Source: Alphaproteobacteria bacterium | Lineage (GTDB): Bacteria > Pseudomonadota > Alphaproteobacteria > TMED109 | Reading direction: 5' to 3' | Length of the DNA stretch: 64,000 nucleotides | Assembly (NCBI GenBank): GCA_022824395.1 | Contig: JAJDZX010000113.1 | Coordinates: forward strand, 113,826 to 177,825 | Shown here: positions 52,057 through 60,590 of the stretch, in pieces | Position numbering within the stretch: the first letter of the stretch is position 1 | Layout of the letters: each line of letters opens with the position of its first letter | Notes under the pieces: generated by a model | Seen by the model: only the letters and a program-made list of their open reading frames with translations | The model's database searches: none | What the model was told of the DNA's origin: nothing | Translations under genes and position numbers: made by a program

Positions 52057-54490
52057 TCCCAACGACGCGGCGCTGTTTCGGCGCACCTCCGGATTGAAGT
52101 CCGGGCAACCAGAACCGCCAAGCCGCCTCCGGAGCTGGGCCGGCCGGCTCCTGGTGGGCTTCGGGCTGGCTGGTCTGCTGGCGGCGGCCGTCGGTGTCGT
52201 CGCCGTGATCGTCGTGCTCAACCACTTCGGACAGGGGCTGCCCGAGTATCGGCAGCTCATGGACTACGAGCCTGCGGAAACGTCGCGTACCTATGCCGCG
52301 GACGGGCAGCCGCTGGGTCGTTACGCCGAGCAGGACCGGCTCTTCGTGCCGGTCCGCTCGATTCCGGAGCAGTTGGCGAACGCCTTCATCGCGGCGGAGG
52401 ACAGGAATTTCTGGACGCATTCCGGCCTTGACTACGTGGGCATCGCCCGGGCCGTGGTCCAGAATGCGAGCCGCCTGGCGGACGGCCGGCGGCCGATCGG
52501 GGCTTCGACGATCACCCAGCAGGTGGCGAAGACGTTCCTGCTGACGCGGACGGTGTCCATCGAACGAAAGGTGAAGGAAGCCCTGCTGGCTCTCCGGATG
52601 GAGCGCGTCCTCAGCAAGGAACGCATCCTGGAGCTCTATCTCAACGAGATCTACCTCGGGTTCCGCTCCTACGGCGTGGCCGCGGCGGCCCGCAACTACT
52701 TCGACAAGTCCCTCGACGAGCTTTCCCTGGCGGAAATGGCCTACCTGGCGGCGCTGCCGAAGGGGCCCAACAACTACCACCCGGAACTGCGGCGCGAGGC
52801 CGCGCTGGCACGGCGCGCCTACGTCCTCCGGCGGATGACCGAGGAGGGTTTCGTCACGGCGGCGGACGCGTCCTCCGCCCGGGCGGAGCCGCTCACGGCC
52901 GTGGCCCGTGAGGGGCGGGACGCGCTGGTCGCCGCCCCGCACTTTGCCGAGGAAGTGCGCCGATGGATCGTCAATTCCATGGGCGAGGAAGCGCTGTACC
53001 AGGGCGGCTTGACGGTGACCACGACGCTTGAGCCCAGGCTCCAGCAAATCGCGACCGAGGTGCTGCGCGAGGGGCTGGAAACGTACGACCGCCGGCGCGG
53101 TTATCGGGGGCCGGTCGGCTCGATCGACGATCCGCAGGAGATGGACTGGGCCGAGCGCCTGTCCGACCCCGAAGCGCGTCCCGCCGGGGTTCCATCCCAC
53201 CTCCTGCCGGCCGTGGTGCTGGAGATCGATAGGGAGGCCGCCGTCGTCGGCCTGCCGGGCGGCATGATCACCGAGCTGGCGCGGGCGGATGCTGCCTGGG
53301 CGTTCGAGGACGAAGAGAACGGGAGCCCGGCCGACGTCTTCGAGCCGGGCGACGTGATCCTGGTGGAGATGCTGGACGGCGAGGAGGGGCCGCAGCCGGC
53401 GTTACGCCAGCTGCCCGAGGTGGAAGGCGCGCTCGTCGCGCTCGACCCGCGCAACGGACGCGTGCTGGCCCTGGTCGGCGGTTACGGCGACGGGGAGTTC
53501 GGGTTCAATCGGGCCACGCAGGCCAGACGTCAGCCCGGCTCGGCTTTCAAGCCCTTCATCTATCTCTCGGCGCTGGAAAACGGCCTCACGCCGGGGAGCC
53601 TGGTCCTGGACGCGCCACTGGTGATCGACCAGGGACCGCACCTGGAGGAATGGCGACCGCAGAATTACGCGGCCGGCCGATTCTATGGACCGCGGACGCT
53701 GCGCGACGGACTTGAACGATCCCGGAACGTCATGACGATCCGGCTCGCCAATACCCTCGGGGTGGAGCGCGTGGTCGAGGTCGCGGAGCGCTTCGACCTG
53801 GGGTCGCCGCAGCCGTTCCTCGCGACCGCGCTCGGCACGACTGAAACCACGCCGCTGGCGCTGGCCTCGGCCTACGCGACGCTTCTGAACGGTGGTCGCC
53901 GGATCAAGCCCGCGTTTGTCGAACGGGTCCAGGACCGGCACGGGCGCACCGTCCACCGCCGCGATACGCGGCGCTGTCCGGCGTGCGGGGCCGAATCGGA
54001 AATGCCGCCGGTCCTCGCGCCGCTCGGAATCCCTGTCGCCGACCCGGTCAACACGTTCCAGGTCACGTGGATGCTGAAGGGCGTGGTCGAAGTCGGGACC
54101 GCGCGACGGCTGGCAAACCTCGGCATGCCGCTCGCGGGCAAGACCGGGACCACGAACGACTTCCTCGATGCCTGGTTCGTGGGGTTCTCGCCGGATCTCG
54201 TGGTCTGCGTGTTCGTCGGGTACGACCAGCCGGCGAACCTGGGGCGCGGAGAAAGCGGCGGCCGGGTCGCGGCGCCCATCTTCGGGGCGTTCATGGAGCG
54301 GGCGCTGGGCGGTGTCCCGAACTCCCCGTTTCGCATCCCCGACGGCGTGGACATGGTTCGCATTGATGCGGAAACGGGCCGCCGGCCGCTACCGGCGTCG
54401 GAGCGGGTGATCCTGGAGGCGTTCGCGCGCGGCACCGGCCCGGAAACCGCGGGGCCCACGGTGCGCGGCTTCGAGGACGAGATCTACTGA
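52040..54490 (+). CDS. mrcA: Penicillin-binding protein 1A (bifunctional transglycosylase/transpeptidase)
   Basis: This class A PBP polymerises and crosslinks peptidoglycan. An N-terminal helix (about 30-60) anchors it. The glycosyltransferase domain has the catalytic Glu in AAEDRNFWTHSGLD plus GASTITQQVAKTFLL and RKVKEALLALRME. An OB-like linker domain is followed by the transpeptidase with Ser in RQPGSAFKPF, SRN in RSRNVMT and KTG in AGKTGTTNDF. I prefer the GTG at 52040, with GGGAG six bases upstream, giving 816 residues; a GTG at 51989 inside the hydratase gene is possible. Confidence 0.95.
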   Translation: MPLSVDPNDAALFRRTSGLKSGQPEPPSRLRSWAGRLLVGFGLAGLLAAAVGVVAVIVVLNHFGQGLPEYRQLMDYEPAETSRTYAADGQPLGRYAEQDRLFVPVRSIPEQLANAFIAAEDRNFWTHSGLDYVGIARAVVQNASRLADGRRPIGASTITQQVAKTFLLTRTVSIERKVKEALLALRMERVLSKERILELYLNEIYLGFRSYGVAAAARNYFDKSLDELSLAEMAYLAALPKGPNNYHPELRREAALARRAYVLRRMTEEGFVTAADASSARAEPLTAVAREGRDALVAAPHFAEEVRRWIVNSMGEEALYQGGLTVTTTLEPRLQQIATEVLREGLETYDRRRGYRGPVGSIDDPQEMDWAERLSDPEARPAGVPSHLLPAVVLEIDREAAVVGLPGGMITELARADAAWAFEDEENGSPADVFEPGDVILVEMLDGEEGPQPALRQLPEVEGALVALDPRNGRVLALVGGYGDGEFGFNRATQARRQPGSAFKPFIYLSALENGLTPGSLVLDAPLVIDQGPHLEEWRPQNYAAGRFYGPRTLRDGLERSRNVMTIRLANTLGVERVVEVAERFDLGSPQPFLATALGTTETTPLALASAYATLLNGGRRIKPAFVERVQDRHGRTVHRRDTRRCPACGAESEMPPVLAPLGIPVADPVNTFQVTWMLKGVVEVGTARRLANLGMPLAGKTGTTNDFLDAWFVGFSPDLVVCVFVGYDQPANLGRGESGGRVAAPIFGAFMERALGGVPNSPFRIPDGVDMVRIDAETGRRPLPASERVILEAFARGTGPETAGPTVRGFEDEIY

Positions 54491-54523
54491 CGGGTGCTGG
54501 CTGCCACGGCGCCGGTCCGTCAG
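54487..54523. terminator. Hairpin at convergent gene ends
   Basis: CTGACGG (54487-54493) pairs perfectly with CCGTCAG (54517-54523) around a 23-base loop that contains a smaller TGGC/GCCA pairing. It covers the mrcA stop and the convergent aldolase stop. There is no T run, so it is a weak candidate bidirectional terminator. Confidence 0.35.
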
Positions 54524-55269
54524 GCGTCGTACCCCGGATTGCAACGATCGAGCAGGCGCTTTGACGCGCTGAAGAACGTGTCCGCGGTGCAGAGGCCCGC
54601 TTCGGCGTCACGCGCGACGTCCGCCGCGATGGCGGCGGCGTCAGCGTCCGGCACCCGCCTGAGCGGTCTTCCGGTCGACATGGCCGCCACCTGGGCGGCG
54701 CATGCGCGTTCCAGGAAGTAGAGGTCCTCCCACGCGCGCGCCACGCTTCGTCCGGTCACGATCACACCGTGGTTGGCCATGAAGAGCACGTCGCGATCCC
54801 CGATCGCATCGACGATGGGCGAGGCCTTGGCTTCGTCGAGCACGACCCCGTCGAACGTGCTCATCATGGCGGTGCGACCGAAGAACCGGCACGCATTCTG
54901 GTCGGCCATGTGCAGTCCGCCGTCCTCGACCATGCAAAGTGCGAGCGCGGCGCGCATGTGCGTGTGCATGACGCAGGCGGCGTCCGGCCGCGCCCGGTGG
55001 ACGGCGCCATGGATGAGAAAGGCGGTGGGCTCGGCGATGCCGTCCCCGTCCACGACATTGCCGTCTCCGTCGACGACCAGCAGCGAACCGGCGGTGACCT
55101 CGGACCAGTGCATGCCGTACGGGATCAGCAGGTAGCGGTCGTCCTCGCCGGGCACGGCCAGGGTCAGGTGATTGTCGATGCCCTCCGACAGCCCGTGATG
55201 GTCCGCCAGCCGGTAGGCGGCGGCCAGGTCCACCCGGGCCGCCCGTTCGGTGTTGTGGGTGCTCCGCAT
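54520..55269 (-). CDS. Class II aldolase/adducin family protein
   Basis: A 249-residue zinc aldolase-fold protein. The metal ligands are His in VMHTHMRAAL (H-x-H) and the later His in FMANHGVIVTG. Family members are fuculose/ribulose phosphate aldolases, decarboxylases or adducin-like proteins; bacterial versions in catabolic clusters often act on hydroxy-keto acids. It is the last gene of the 60.5-54.5 kb minus-strand cluster, 19 bases after the alcohol dehydrogenase gene. Confidence 0.85.
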   Translation of the reverse strand: MRSTHNTERAARVDLAAAYRLADHHGLSEGIDNHLTLAVPGEDDRYLLIPYGMHWSEVTAGSLLVVDGDGNVVDGDGIAEPTAFLIHGAVHRARPDAACVMHTHMRAALALCMVEDGGLHMADQNACRFFGRTAMMSTFDGVVLDEAKASPIVDAIGDRDVLFMANHGVIVTGRSVARAWEDLYFLERACAAQVAAMSTGRPLRRVPDADAAAIAADVARDAEAGLCTADTFFSASKRLLDRCNPGYDA

Positions 55270-55288
55270 GCCGGCTCCAGTGCTCCGA

Positions 55289-56413
55289 TCAGAAGGCGAT
55301 CATCTGCCGAATCGTATCGCCGTCGTCAAGGCGGTCGAAGCCTTCGTTGACCCGGTCGAACGGGATGTGGTCGCTCACCAGCCGGTCGATCGGCAGGCGG
55401 CCCGCGCGAAAGAGGTCGAGGTAGGCGGGGATGTCGCGCCGGGGGACGCAGGATCCCAGGTAGCTGCCCTTGATGGTCCGCTCCTCGCCGACGAGCTGCA
55501 CGTGCGGCACGGCGAACTTCGCGTCCGGCGGCGGTAGCCCGCTGCTGGTCGTGGTGCCGCCGCGACGGGTGATCGCGTAGGCAAGTTCCATCGCCCTGGC
55601 CGACCCCACGCACTCGAACGCGTACTCGACGCCGCCGGCCGTCATCTCGCGCACGGTCGCGACGGCGTCGGGATCGGCCGCGTTCACCGCCTCGTCGACC
55701 CCGATCTGGCGGCCGGATTCCAGCTTGCTGTCGAGGAGGTCAAGGCCGATGACCCGGCTGGCGCCGGCGGCGCGGGCACCGAGCACGGCCGCGAGGCCGG
55801 TCCCGCCCAGGCCGATGACGGCGACCACGGCGCCGGGGCGGACCTTCGCGGTGTTGACCACCGCCCCCATGCCCGTGATCACCGCGCACCCGAACAGCGC
55901 GGCCTGATCGAGCGGGATGTCAGGATCCACGCGGACCAGCGAACGGGTGCTGGACACCGCGTACTCGGCGAAGCACGACACCCCGACCTGGTGGTTGATC
56001 GGCTCCCCGTTGAGCAGGATCCGCCGTTCCCCCGAGAGCAGGGTCCCGGCCACCGCCGCCTTCGCGCCCGGTTCGCACAGCGCCGGCCGTCCCTCGGCGC
56101 ACGGCACGCAGTTGCCGCAGCTCGGCACGAACACGTACACCACGTGATCGCCCACGCGGAGTTCGTCCACGCCCGGCCCGACCGCCTCGATGACGCCCGA
56201 GCCCTCGTGGCCGAGGACCATGGGCAAGTCGCGCGGCCTGGATCCGTTGACCACCGACAGGTCGGAATGGCACAGCCCCGCGGAGGCCATCCGGACCAGG
56301 ACTTCGCCCGGGCCCGGGTCAAGCAGTTCGATCTCCTCGATCTTGACCGGCTTGGTGTCCGCGTACGGCCGCGGTTCTCCCATCTTGTGCAGAACGGCGG
56401 CGCGGCATTTCAT
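55289..56413 (-). CDS. Zinc-containing alcohol dehydrogenase (class III-like)
   Basis: A medium-chain dehydrogenase of 374 residues. Catalytic zinc ligands are Cys in GLCHSDLSV, His-Glu in LGHEGSGV and Cys in FGCAVITG. The structural zinc site is CGNCVPCAEGRPALC. The coenzyme motif is IGLGGTGLAAV, and Asp in IGLDLLDSK favours NAD(H). It resembles class III and benzyl-alcohol-type dehydrogenases; the alcohol or hydroxy acid oxidised is unknown. It lies between the BKACE gene and the aldolase gene. Confidence 0.87.
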   Translation of the reverse strand: MKCRAAVLHKMGEPRPYADTKPVKIEEIELLDPGPGEVLVRMASAGLCHSDLSVVNGSRPRDLPMVLGHEGSGVIEAVGPGVDELRVGDHVVYVFVPSCGNCVPCAEGRPALCEPGAKAAVAGTLLSGERRILLNGEPINHQVGVSCFAEYAVSSTRSLVRVDPDIPLDQAALFGCAVITGMGAVVNTAKVRPGAVVAVIGLGGTGLAAVLGARAAGASRVIGLDLLDSKLESGRQIGVDEAVNAADPDAVATVREMTAGGVEYAFECVGSARAMELAYAITRRGGTTTSSGLPPPDAKFAVPHVQLVGEERTIKGSYLGSCVPRRDIPAYLDLFRAGRLPIDRLVSDHIPFDRVNEGFDRLDDGDTIRQMIAF

Positions 56414-56447
56414 GGGTAAGTCTCCTCAAATCCCGTGCTGATTCGAA

Positions 56448-57422
56448 TCAGAAGCGGACGGCATCGCCGCCCTTGAGGGACAGCATGGCGCGCGCTTCGT
56501 CCGGCGTGGCGGTATCCAGCGACAGGCCGTCCAGAATCTTGCTGACGCGGGTGACCTGGGCCGCGTTGCTGTCCGCGAGCCGCCCCGGGCCGTCCCACAA
56601 CGAGTCCTCCAGCCCGACCCGGACGTTGCCGCCCTGCGCCGCGGCAAGGGCCGCCACCCGCATCTGGTGGTTGCCGGCGCCGAGCACCGACCAGCGCCAG
56701 TCGTCCCCGAACAGCCGGTCGGCGGTCCGTTTCATGTGGGCGATGTCCTCGGGGTGGGTGCCGATCCCGCCGAAGATTCCGAACACCGTCTGGATGAAGA
56801 GCGGCGGCTGCACCAATCCCTCGTCCAGGAAGTACGACAGGTTGTACAGGTGACTGGTGTCGTAGCACTCGAACTCGAAGCGCGTGCCGTTCCCGCTGCA
56901 GGCCCGGAGAATGTTCTCGATGTCCTCGAAGCTGTTCTGGAACACGTTGCTCCGGCTCGATTCCAGGGCTTCGCGTTCCCACGCGTGCTTGAAGGTCTTG
57001 TAGCGGCGGAGCATCGGAAACAGGCCGAAGTTCATCGAGCCCATGTTCAGCGACGCGACTTCCGGCGCGAACTCGACCGCCGGGCGCATGCGTTCCGCGA
57101 CCGGCATCCTCGGCGCACCCCCCGTCGTGATGTTCACGACCGCGTTGCAACTCTGCTTGATCCTCGGCAGGAACTGCCGGAACACCTCCGGGTCCTGGGT
57201 GGGGCGCCCGTCTTCCGCCATGCGGGCGTGCAGGTGGATGATCGAGGCGCCGGCCGCCGCGGCATCGATGGCGTGGGTTGCGATCTCGTCCGGCGTGACG
57301 GGCAGGTGCGGCGACATCGACGGGGTGTGGATCGAGCCGGTCACCGCGCACGTCACGATGACCTTGCGCCGGGGACGCCCGGACGGCGCGGCTTCGGGGG
57401 GCGTGGGAGCGGCCGTGGCCAT
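56448..57422 (-). CDS. Beta-keto acid cleavage enzyme (BKACE, DUF849)
   Basis: BKACE proteins use acetyl-CoA to cleave a beta-keto acid to acetoacetate plus a new CoA thioester. The zinc ligands His-x-His sit in IIHLHARMAEDGRP, and the family signatures NITTGG, ASLNMGSMNFG, GIGTHPEDI and NVRVGLEDSLWD are present. I prefer the ATG at 57422, nine bases after GGAG, over the ATG two codons earlier. Length 324. With the lambda-crystallin-type dehydrogenase immediately upstream, it suggests oxidation of a beta-hydroxy acid followed by cleavage of the beta-keto product. Confidence 0.88.
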   Translation of the reverse strand: MATAAPTPPEAAPSGRPRRKVIVTCAVTGSIHTPSMSPHLPVTPDEIATHAIDAAAAGASIIHLHARMAEDGRPTQDPEVFRQFLPRIKQSCNAVVNITTGGAPRMPVAERMRPAVEFAPEVASLNMGSMNFGLFPMLRRYKTFKHAWEREALESSRSNVFQNSFEDIENILRACSGNGTRFEFECYDTSHLYNLSYFLDEGLVQPPLFIQTVFGIFGGIGTHPEDIAHMKRTADRLFGDDWRWSVLGAGNHQMRVAALAAAQGGNVRVGLEDSLWDGPGRLADSNAAQVTRVSKILDGLSLDTATPDEARAMLSLKGGDAVRF

Positions 57423-57437
57423 GATCATGGTCTCCGT

Positions 57438-58379
57438 TCAGATGTCGCGATCCGACGCGTGCCGCAGCTTGTGGGCGGCGAGCAGCGCCAGGCGACGGTC
57501 CCGCCAGCGTGCGCGTTCGCCCAGCCGGCTCGCCGGGAGCTGCTGGCGTCGGTCGGTTTCCAGGGCCCGGGCAAGGTCGGCTTCCCACGGTCGGGGCGGG
57601 CCGCCATCACGTGCGAGGTCGAGGTACAGCTGGCCATAGCGGGCAACGTAGTCGGCGATCCCGCCCGGTGCATTGAGGTCGATGGTCTCGAATGGCCCCA
57701 TGAACGACCAGCGGAGCCCCAACCCTGACGCCACCGCCGCGTCCACGTCGGCCACGTCGGCGACGTCGTCCTGGACCAGCCGGAAGGCCTCGTGCAGCAA
57801 CGCCCCCTGCAGGCGGTTCACCACGAAGCCCGGCACTTCCTTCTTGAGGGTGACCGTCGCCTGTCCCACGCCCTCCATCAGCGCCCGGGTGCGATCGACG
57901 ACCGCGGGGTCCGTCCAAGGAGCGGGGACCAGTTCGACCAGGGGAATGAGATGCGGCGGGTTGAGCGGGTGTGCGACCAGACAGCGGGTCCGCCCCGTCA
58001 GCGATTCCGAGAACAGTGAGGCCCGGATACCCGACGTCGAGCTGGCGAGCACGGTGTCATCGGCGGCCGCCGCGTCGAGTTGCGCAAAGACCGCACGCTT
58101 GGTCTCCAGGGTTTCCGGCGTGCATTCCTGCACGTGGACCGCGCCGTCGAGCGCGGCGTCCAGGGTTGACGCCACGGAGATCCGCCCGAGCACCTCCGGC
58201 GGCGGGCCGTCGCCGGCCAACCCGAGCTCCGCGAGCCCGTCCAGTTCGGCCTCGATCCCTCGGACCGCCCGGGCCGCCTGCTCGGGATCGGTATCCCACA
58301 GCCTGACGGCGCAGCCGGCCCGCGCGAACACGATCGCCCAGCCGCGCCCCACGAGGCCGCTGCCGACAACCGTGATCAT
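57438..58379 (-). CDS. 3-hydroxyacyl dehydrogenase, lambda-crystallin / L-gulonate dehydrogenase type
   Basis: The N-terminal Rossmann domain has VVGSGLVGRGWAIVFARAG and a second-strand Asp (LWDTDP) that selects NAD(H). SSTSGIRASLF and HPLNPPHLIPLVELVP with the catalytic His follow, then the C-terminal domain with VPGFVVNRLQGALLHEAF. The GxGxxGRGWA form and HPLNPP are typical of CRYL1-like enzymes acting on free beta-hydroxy acids such as L-gulonate, or on carnitine. I start at the ATG at 58379 (AGGAG six bases away). Its product would be a beta-keto acid, the BKACE substrate class. Confidence 0.87.
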   Translation of the reverse strand: MITVVGSGLVGRGWAIVFARAGCAVRLWDTDPEQAARAVRGIEAELDGLAELGLAGDGPPPEVLGRISVASTLDAALDGAVHVQECTPETLETKRAVFAQLDAAAADDTVLASSTSGIRASLFSESLTGRTRCLVAHPLNPPHLIPLVELVPAPWTDPAVVDRTRALMEGVGQATVTLKKEVPGFVVNRLQGALLHEAFRLVQDDVADVADVDAAVASGLGLRWSFMGPFETIDLNAPGGIADYVARYGQLYLDLARDGGPPRPWEADLARALETDRRQQLPASRLGERARWRDRRLALLAAHKLRHASDRDI

Positions 58380-58397
58380 GGCGGGCTCCTGCATGAC

Positions 58398-59189
58398 TCA
58401 GAGCAGCATCTGCGTGTCGCCGTCCACGGCGATGATTTGCCCCGAGACATTGCGGGCCAGCGGGGACAGGAGGAACAGCGCCGTGTCCGCGATGTCCTGC
58501 GCGGTGACGAAACGGCCGAGCGAGACCGTCTCGCAGATGCGCGCCCGCAGGGCTTCCGGGGCCTCGCCGCGGAGTTCGGCCTTGGCGGCGATGACCCGGT
58601 CGATCCGCGGCCCTTCGACATTGCCGGGCTGAATGGCGTTCACCCGGATCCCGGCATCACCCACCTCGCGCGCCAGCGACTTGGTGAAGCCGACGACGGC
58701 CCACTTGGCCGCGGCGTAGGGAGTGCGGCCCGCGAACCCGAACTTCCCGGCCAATGACGAGAGGTTGACCACGGACCCGTTCCGGGAGGCGCGAAGCGCG
58801 GGCACCGCCCGCCGGGTGACGTAGAACATCCCGTTCAGGTCCACGTCGATCGTGCGCCTCCAGTCGGCCGGATCGAGCTCCTCGATCCGGCCGGTCGGGC
58901 CGCCGATGCCGGCGTTGTTGACCAGTCCATCGAGACCGCCCAGGTGGTCGACCCCGTCGTCTACCCACGCGGCGGCCTGGTCTGCGTCGGCCACGTCGCA
59001 CAGCGCGATCGGAATGTCGGGGTTGGCGGCGCGAAATGCGGTACAGGCATCCTCGTCGATGTCGCACGCGTGCACCCGGGCACCGTGTCGATGCAGGGTC
59101 TCCGCAATGGCGCGCCCGATCCCGGCGGCGGCGGCACTGACCAGAATGCGCTGGCCGGGCACGAGGGCGCTGGATGGGGTGGAGTTCAT
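58398..59189 (-). CDS. SDR family oxidoreductase
   Basis: A classical short-chain dehydrogenase of 263 residues. The cofactor loop is VSAAAAGIGRAIAE (TGxxxGxG variant with Ala/Ser), Asp in CDIDEDACT points to NAD(H), and NNAG, Ser in VVNLSSLAGK and YAAAK (catalytic Tyr and Lys) are present. I start at the ATG at 59189; the upstream 20 residues would overlap the MFS gene. It stops 18 bases before the 3-hydroxyacyl dehydrogenase start and is part of the same operon. Confidence 0.88.
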   Translation of the reverse strand: MNSTPSSALVPGQRILVSAAAAGIGRAIAETLHRHGARVHACDIDEDACTAFRAANPDIPIALCDVADADQAAAWVDDGVDHLGGLDGLVNNAGIGGPTGRIEELDPADWRRTIDVDLNGMFYVTRRAVPALRASRNGSVVNLSSLAGKFGFAGRTPYAAAKWAVVGFTKSLAREVGDAGIRVNAIQPGNVEGPRIDRVIAAKAELRGEAPEALRARICETVSLGRFVTAQDIADTALFLLSPLARNVSGQIIAVDGDTQMLL

Positions 59190-59229
59190 GGCGCGGCCTA
59201 CTCTAGGCGATTTACCCGGCGTCCGCTGA

Positions 59230-60471
59230 TCAACTGGGAATCTCCGCACTGGGCCGGTAGTCGCGCGCGAACAGGTAGACGAACGTCGCCAGGGTCAGGA
59301 TGCCGGCAATCATCAGGAACGCGATCGTGTAGGCCCCCGGCGGGGCGCCCTCGGCGGTGCCTCCCTGGCTGGACAGCACCAGTCCGGTCGTCCACTGCAG
59401 CACGAACACGCCGCCGAAATTGAAGAAGTTCGTGAAGGTGAGGGCCCGGCCCACCAACCGTACGGGGAACAGGGCGCGGTAGTGGGCTAGCAGCAGGACG
59501 CTGAAGGCGCCGACCAGTCCGAGCGCCCCGAACAGCGCGAGATTGAGCCACAGCGGCACCGGCGGGACCAGGGCGATCACGGCGATGACGAGCGCGAGGC
59601 CGAAACACCCGGCGACCGCGGTCCATTTGCGCGTATCGAACAGCCGGTCGGAGCGCCCGAACAGGATGCAGCCGGCGTTCCAGGCGGTAGCCGTTGCCAG
59701 CAGCACGTTTCCGCGATCGATGTCGCCCAGGCCCTGGACATCCTTCAGGTACGGCGCGCCCCACAGGCCCAGGATCGCGAGCAGCCCGCCGTAACCGACG
59801 AACGAGATCGGCAACATGAACCACAGGTCGCGGGTGGCGAGGATTTCCAGGAACCCTCGCAGCACGTTGTCCTGGCGGTCACCGATCCGCGGCTTCTGAA
59901 ACGGTGTGCCGTCCGGTGTGTCGCGGACGGTCAGCCAAAAGATCATGGCGACCAGGAGGGTGACGGCCCCCATGCCGATAAACACGCCCTGCCAGCCCAC
60001 CCACGCCGAGGCGGCGGCGAGCGGCGTGGTGGCGAGGATGCCGCCGAATCCCCCGACCCCGAGCACCAGCCCGGCCATCGTCGCGAAGCGGCGGGACGGC
60101 ACCCAGCGAGAGAACAGCACCAGCGATCCCATCAATCCCACCGAGCAGCCCGCACCCATCAGGGCGCGCGCCGCCAACAGCCCAGAAAACTCCGTGAACG
60201 TGGCGAACAGGAACGCCCCCAGCGCCGCTCCCAGCAGCACCAGGGAGGTCGTCTTGCGGGGTCCGTACCGGTCGAGCAGCACACCAAGCGGCAACTGGGC
60301 GCAGGCAAAGGCCAGGAAAAAGATGCCTCCCAGACGGCCTAGCTCCTCGGGCGTGAGGGCGAGCCGGCTCATGAGGTCCGGCGCCAGGACGCCCACCGAT
60401 GAGCGATAGAACTGCGAGAGCAGGTACGCCGTGCACGCCAGCGTGACGAGCCGTACCAGACCGGGATTCAT
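59230..60471 (-). CDS. MFS transporter
   Basis: A 12-helix major-facilitator permease of 413 residues. The motif A loop is GVLLDRYGPRKTTS and SRWVPSRRFATMAGLVLGVG follows in the 4-5 region. It is the first gene of the minus-strand catabolic cluster and the best candidate for the uptake system of the substrate. The substrate class (sugar acid or other carboxylate) is inferred from context only. Confidence 0.87.
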   Translation of the reverse strand: MNPGLVRLVTLACTAYLLSQFYRSSVGVLAPDLMSRLALTPEELGRLGGIFFLAFACAQLPLGVLLDRYGPRKTTSLVLLGAALGAFLFATFTEFSGLLAARALMGAGCSVGLMGSLVLFSRWVPSRRFATMAGLVLGVGGFGGILATTPLAAASAWVGWQGVFIGMGAVTLLVAMIFWLTVRDTPDGTPFQKPRIGDRQDNVLRGFLEILATRDLWFMLPISFVGYGGLLAILGLWGAPYLKDVQGLGDIDRGNVLLATATAWNAGCILFGRSDRLFDTRKWTAVAGCFGLALVIAVIALVPPVPLWLNLALFGALGLVGAFSVLLLAHYRALFPVRLVGRALTFTNFFNFGGVFVLQWTTGLVLSSQGGTAEGAPPGAYTIAFLMIAGILTLATFVYLFARDYRPSAEIPS

Positions 60472-60590
60472 GCGTGCGGGCTCTCCGACCGGCGTCCGCG
60501 ACAGGGGTTTCCGGGCCGTCGGCGCTTCCGCCGCCGTTCGGCCGGACGGCGCATGCTACCCTAAGGGGAGACGCGGTTAAGGGCGCTGCC

